Below are positions 61,789 to 64,000 of a stretch of 64,000 nt of DNA, piece by piece (positions within the stretch are counted from its first letter, which is position 1; every line of letters starts with the position of its first letter). The stretch is taken from assembly GCF_011304195.1 (NCBI RefSeq), contig NZ_CP049887.1, positions 1,736,001 to 1,800,000 on the forward strand. Reading direction: 5' to 3'. The translations under genes were made by a program, and so were the position numbers. The stretch is from Vagococcus hydrophili. GTDB taxonomy: Bacteria; Bacillota; Bacilli; Lactobacillales; Vagococcaceae. The notes under the pieces were generated by a model, which searched no databases, was not told the origin of the DNA, and saw nothing but the letters and a program-made list of their open reading frames with translations.

Positions 61789-62133
61789 TTGGAAGAAAAA
61801 CAACGATTGATTCAAGAATATGTTCCAGGTAAACAAGTAACGATGGCTCATATTATCGCGAATCCAACTCAAGACAGTTATGACAAGCTAGGTTTGATGA
61901 ATGAAGGGTATGGTTCAATCGGAATCTTAACTATTTCACCAAGTGAAGCAGCCATCATAGCAGTTGATTACGCTCTAAAATCAGGAGATGTTGAAATTGG
62001 TTTTATTGATCGATTTAGTGGAACGGTTATTCTAACAGGAGATTTATCTTCAATGGAAGCAGCCTTCTCAAATACTCTTAGATTTTTAGAAGAAACATTA
62101 GATTTTGCTAGTACAGTAGTCACCAAAACATAG
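61789..62133 (+). CDS. eutS: EutS BMC shell protein, second copy
   Basis: A 114-residue circularly permuted BMC protein starting (M)[20 protein letters not shown], close to enterococcal EutS. TTG 61789 is chosen from AAAGGA upstream and this family N-terminus; GTG 61771 would add six residues. Core motifs are [14 protein letters not shown] and [15 protein letters not shown]. Together with the copy at 58757 the locus has two EutS/PduU paralogues. The gap to eutG contains only a TATAAT-like box. Confidence 0.9.
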   Translation: MEEKQRLIQEYVPGKQVTMAHIIANPTQDSYDKLGLMNEGYGSIGILTISPSEAAIIAVDYALKSGDVEIGFIDRFSGTVILTGDLSSMEAAFSNTLRFLEETLDFASTVVTKT

Positions 62134-62176
62134 ACGTTTTGAAAAAGTAAAATGATAAAAGCTAGGAGTGAAGCTC

Positions 62177-62749
62177 GTGAAAGGAAAAGTTATCATTGTC
62201 GATGATGAACCTCTTACAAGAGTAGACTTAAGAGACATGTTAGAATTAGAAAACTATGATGTTGTCGGTGAGGCAGCAGATGGCTTTGAAGCAATTGAGT
62301 TGGCTAAAAAGCATCATCCAGATTTAATTATTATGGATGTTCAAATGCCACTTTTAGACGGTTTAAGTGCTGGTAAGAAGATTATGAATGAAAAATTAGC
62401 AAGTGCTATTTTGATGTTAACTGCTTATAGCGATGTGAGTAATCGACAAAAAGCCATGAGTTTTGGGGCAGCAGGTTACTTAGTCAAACCATTAGATGAA
62501 AAATCCTTTATCCCAATGGTGGAAATGGCGATCACTAAAGGCAATCAAGTGGAAAAGCTTGAAAAAAATGTGGATAAGCTGTCTGAAAAACTTGAACAAA
62601 GAAAAATGATTGAAAAGGCAAAAGGAATCCTAATGGCAAAACAAGCTTTGTCAGAAGAAGATGCTTATCAACATATTCGTAAATTGAGTATGGATAAGAG
62701 ATGCCCAATGATTGATGTGGCTGAAATGCTTGTGATGGCAAATGATTGA
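62177..62749 (+). CDS. eutV: EutV, ANTAR-domain response regulator
   Basis: A 190-residue regulator with a receiver domain (IIVDDEPLTR, phospho-Asp in LIIMDVQMPLLDG, LTAYSD, VKPLDEKSF), a coiled-coil linker and a C-terminal ANTAR RNA-binding domain (EQRKMIEKAKGILMAKQALSEEDAYQHIRKLSMDKR). On phosphorylation by EutW it dimerises, binds paired hexaloop hairpins and prevents termination. Two such leaders are visible in this window. GTG 62177 is chosen, 8 bases after AGGAG. Confidence 0.94.
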   Translation: MKGKVIIVDDEPLTRVDLRDMLELENYDVVGEAADGFEAIELAKKHHPDLIIMDVQMPLLDGLSAGKKIMNEKLASAILMLTAYSDVSNRQKAMSFGAAGYLVKPLDEKSFIPMVEMAITKGNQVEKLEKNVDKLSEKLEQRKMIEKAKGILMAKQALSEEDAYQHIRKLSMDKRCPMIDVAEMLVMAND

Positions 62750-64000
62750 GTCAAGGATTCGAGAATTAAGTCAGAAGTATTCTAGTTTAAGTGATTCAGA
62801 TATTGATGAGTTAATAAAAGAGGCAAAACGGATTGAAGAAACAAATAAATATCGTGAAGAAGATGTTTTCATTGATATCTTATCAGATGTAACAGATGAA
62901 GCGGTCGTTGTCTATCACCGCAGACCTTGCGAAAATGAATCGATATATAGTGAAAATGTTGTAGGAAAAATTGCTAAAAGGCTCAATGAACCAGGTGTTT
63001 ATCGGACCTTTGAAACAGCTCTTATTACAGAAGGACTTCTTGCAAAGACGCAAGAGAATCACTGGATAAGGCAAAAAGTTTTTCCTTTACGAAATAATAA
63101 AAAAACAATTGGTGTCCTTATTGTGGAATTTCCAGTTAAAGAGATCAGGGGTGAAGCTATCACTGAGAATTCTCAAAAAGACTTGGACGTACCGGATGCT
63201 ACAACTGTGTTTTACAATTCTTTAATGGATAACCTAGACGAAGCTATTCTTATATTTGATGCCAACGGTTATCTTGTAATGAATAATGAAGTAGCCAATA
63301 GTTATTACTTCCATTTTGGATACATGGAGAAAATAATTGGTCTTCATTATGACAATTTATCTTTAGATACATCAACCTTTGAGCAAATGATTTACTTAAA
63401 AGGAACTGAAAAGTGGTGTAACATTCGCGAAAAAGAAATTGTTTTTGGTAGTTCTCATTTTCAAATGAAGCGATTCTTTGATGAGAAGACGGGCATGTTT
63501 ACCATGATCTTACATGATAAAACAGAAATTTATAATCGAGAAGTTGAAATTGTGGAAAAATCGGTGGCAATTAAAGAAATTCATCACCGAGTAAAAAATA
63601 ATCTGCAAAGTATTGTTTCTCTCTTAAGAATTCAGTCCAGACGTTCGAACAATCAAGAGGTTGTGAAGGTGCTTCGAGAAAGTGAATATCGAATTTTAGC
63701 TATTTCTGCCACACATGAATTATTATCTAAAAAAATTGATAATGATATCAGTTTAGCAGAAGTGTTAGACGTGACAATTTCCAATTGTTACCGGGCATTT
63801 TTAGATAACAAGAAAGTCATTATTGAAAAGAATATTGACGAAACAGTTGTCCTAGATAGTGATAAAACAGTTACCGTGGCTTTAATAACCAATGAATTAT
63901 TACAAAATAGCTTTGAACATGGTTTCTTGAAAGAAAGTAAAACAAACAAAATTAAAGTGGATGTCATTCGATTAGAAGACAATATGGTGTCAGTGTCTGT
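62742..64000 (+). CDS. eutW: EutW sensor histidine kinase, cut by the window end
   Basis: The frame is open from ATG 62742, overlapping eutV by 8 bp, to the end of the window (at least 419 codons). No membrane helix is seen, so it is cytosolic. An N-terminal sensor (about 40-150) is followed by a PAS-like domain (about 165-280), then the H-box of the HisKA_2 type, IKEIHHRVKNNLQSIVSLLRIQ, and the start of the ATPase domain (TNELLQNSFEHGF). It senses ethanolamine in enterococci and phosphorylates EutV. Confidence 0.92.
   Translation, partial: MIESRIRELSQKYSSLSDSDIDELIKEAKRIEETNKYREEDVFIDILSDVTDEAVVVYHRRPCENESIYSENVVGKIAKRLNEPGVYRTFETALITEGLLAKTQENHWIRQKVFPLRNNKKTIGVLIVEFPVKEIRGEAITENSQKDLDVPDATTVFYNSLMDNLDEAILIFDANGYLVMNNEVANSYYFHFGYMEKIIGLHYDNLSLDTSTFEQMIYLKGTEKWCNIREKEIVFGSSHFQMKRFFDEKTGMFTMILHDKTEIYNREVEIVEKSVAIKEIHHRVKNNLQSIVSLLRIQSRRSNNQEVVKVLRESEYRILAISATHELLSKKIDNDISLAEVLDVTISNCYRAFLDNKKVIIEKNIDETVVLDSDKTVTVALITNELLQNSFEHGFLKESKTNKIKVDVIRLEDNMVSVS

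Overview
The window is low-GC, densely packed DNA from a Gram-positive bacterium of the Lactobacillales. Enterococcaceae, and perhaps Vagococcus, is my inference. The basis is AGGAGG-type ribosome sites, MprF and OatA envelope enzymes, a lactic-acid-bacterium citrate cluster with a CitI-type regulator, and a eut locus arranged as in Enterococcus faecalis. I saw no rRNA, tRNA, CRISPR array, prophage or intact insertion sequence.

Layout. 1-19.3 kb is mostly envelope and stress functions: a UvrA-like fragment, a serine hydrolase, an AraC regulator, mprF, a Mn2+-riboswitch (yybP-ykoY) P-type ATPase, oatA, a two-component system beside an ABC transporter and lipoprotein, ridA, and an ECF sigma/anti-sigma pair. 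19.3-23.3 kb is a non-PTS sucrose module (LacY-type permease, GH32 hydrolase, LacI regulator) with a symmetrical operator pair around its promoter. 23.3-28.3 kb holds a metallophosphoesterase plus two-component operon, two decayed genes and a hydrolase.

28.3-37.3 kb is a selenium-dependent glycine reductase operon: grdX-grdE-grdA1-grdB-trxB-trxA-grdA2-grdC-grdD. UGA is read as selenocysteine in both grdA copies and in grdB, so conventional calling truncates or splits these genes. In front of grdX lies a 38-codon ORF, with its own strong ribosome site, an in-frame UGA at codon 7 and a SECIS-like hairpin: a candidate tiny selenoprotein or selenium-sensing leader. Behind each grdA copy is an approximately 120-bp repeat that folds into a long hairpin whose arms differ between copies by compensatory changes. 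I take this to be a conserved structured element.

37.4-43 kb carries a second ECF sigma/anti-sigma pair, a secreted FMN/FAD flavoprotein reductase, a DsrE protein and YebC. 43-51.7 kb is a complete citrate fermentation cluster: citI divergent from citM-citP-citC-citD-citE-citF-citX-citG. 52-55.3 kb has a quinone oxidoreductase and an ABC exporter.

55.4-64 kb is the left part of a microcompartment ethanolamine (eut) locus: pduT-pduS on the minus strand, and on the plus strand an old-yellow-enzyme gene behind an ANTAR antitermination leader, eutS/pduU, eutP, a PduO-type adenosyltransferase, a cobalamin riboswitch joined to an ANTAR element, eutG, eutS, eutV and a eutW cut by the window end. 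Citrate, glycine, ethanolamine and an extracellular electron acceptor together suggest an anaerobic, gut-type or fermentative life on non-sugar substrates. Candidate catabolite (cre) sites stand at the sucrose, glycine-reductase and citrate promoters.
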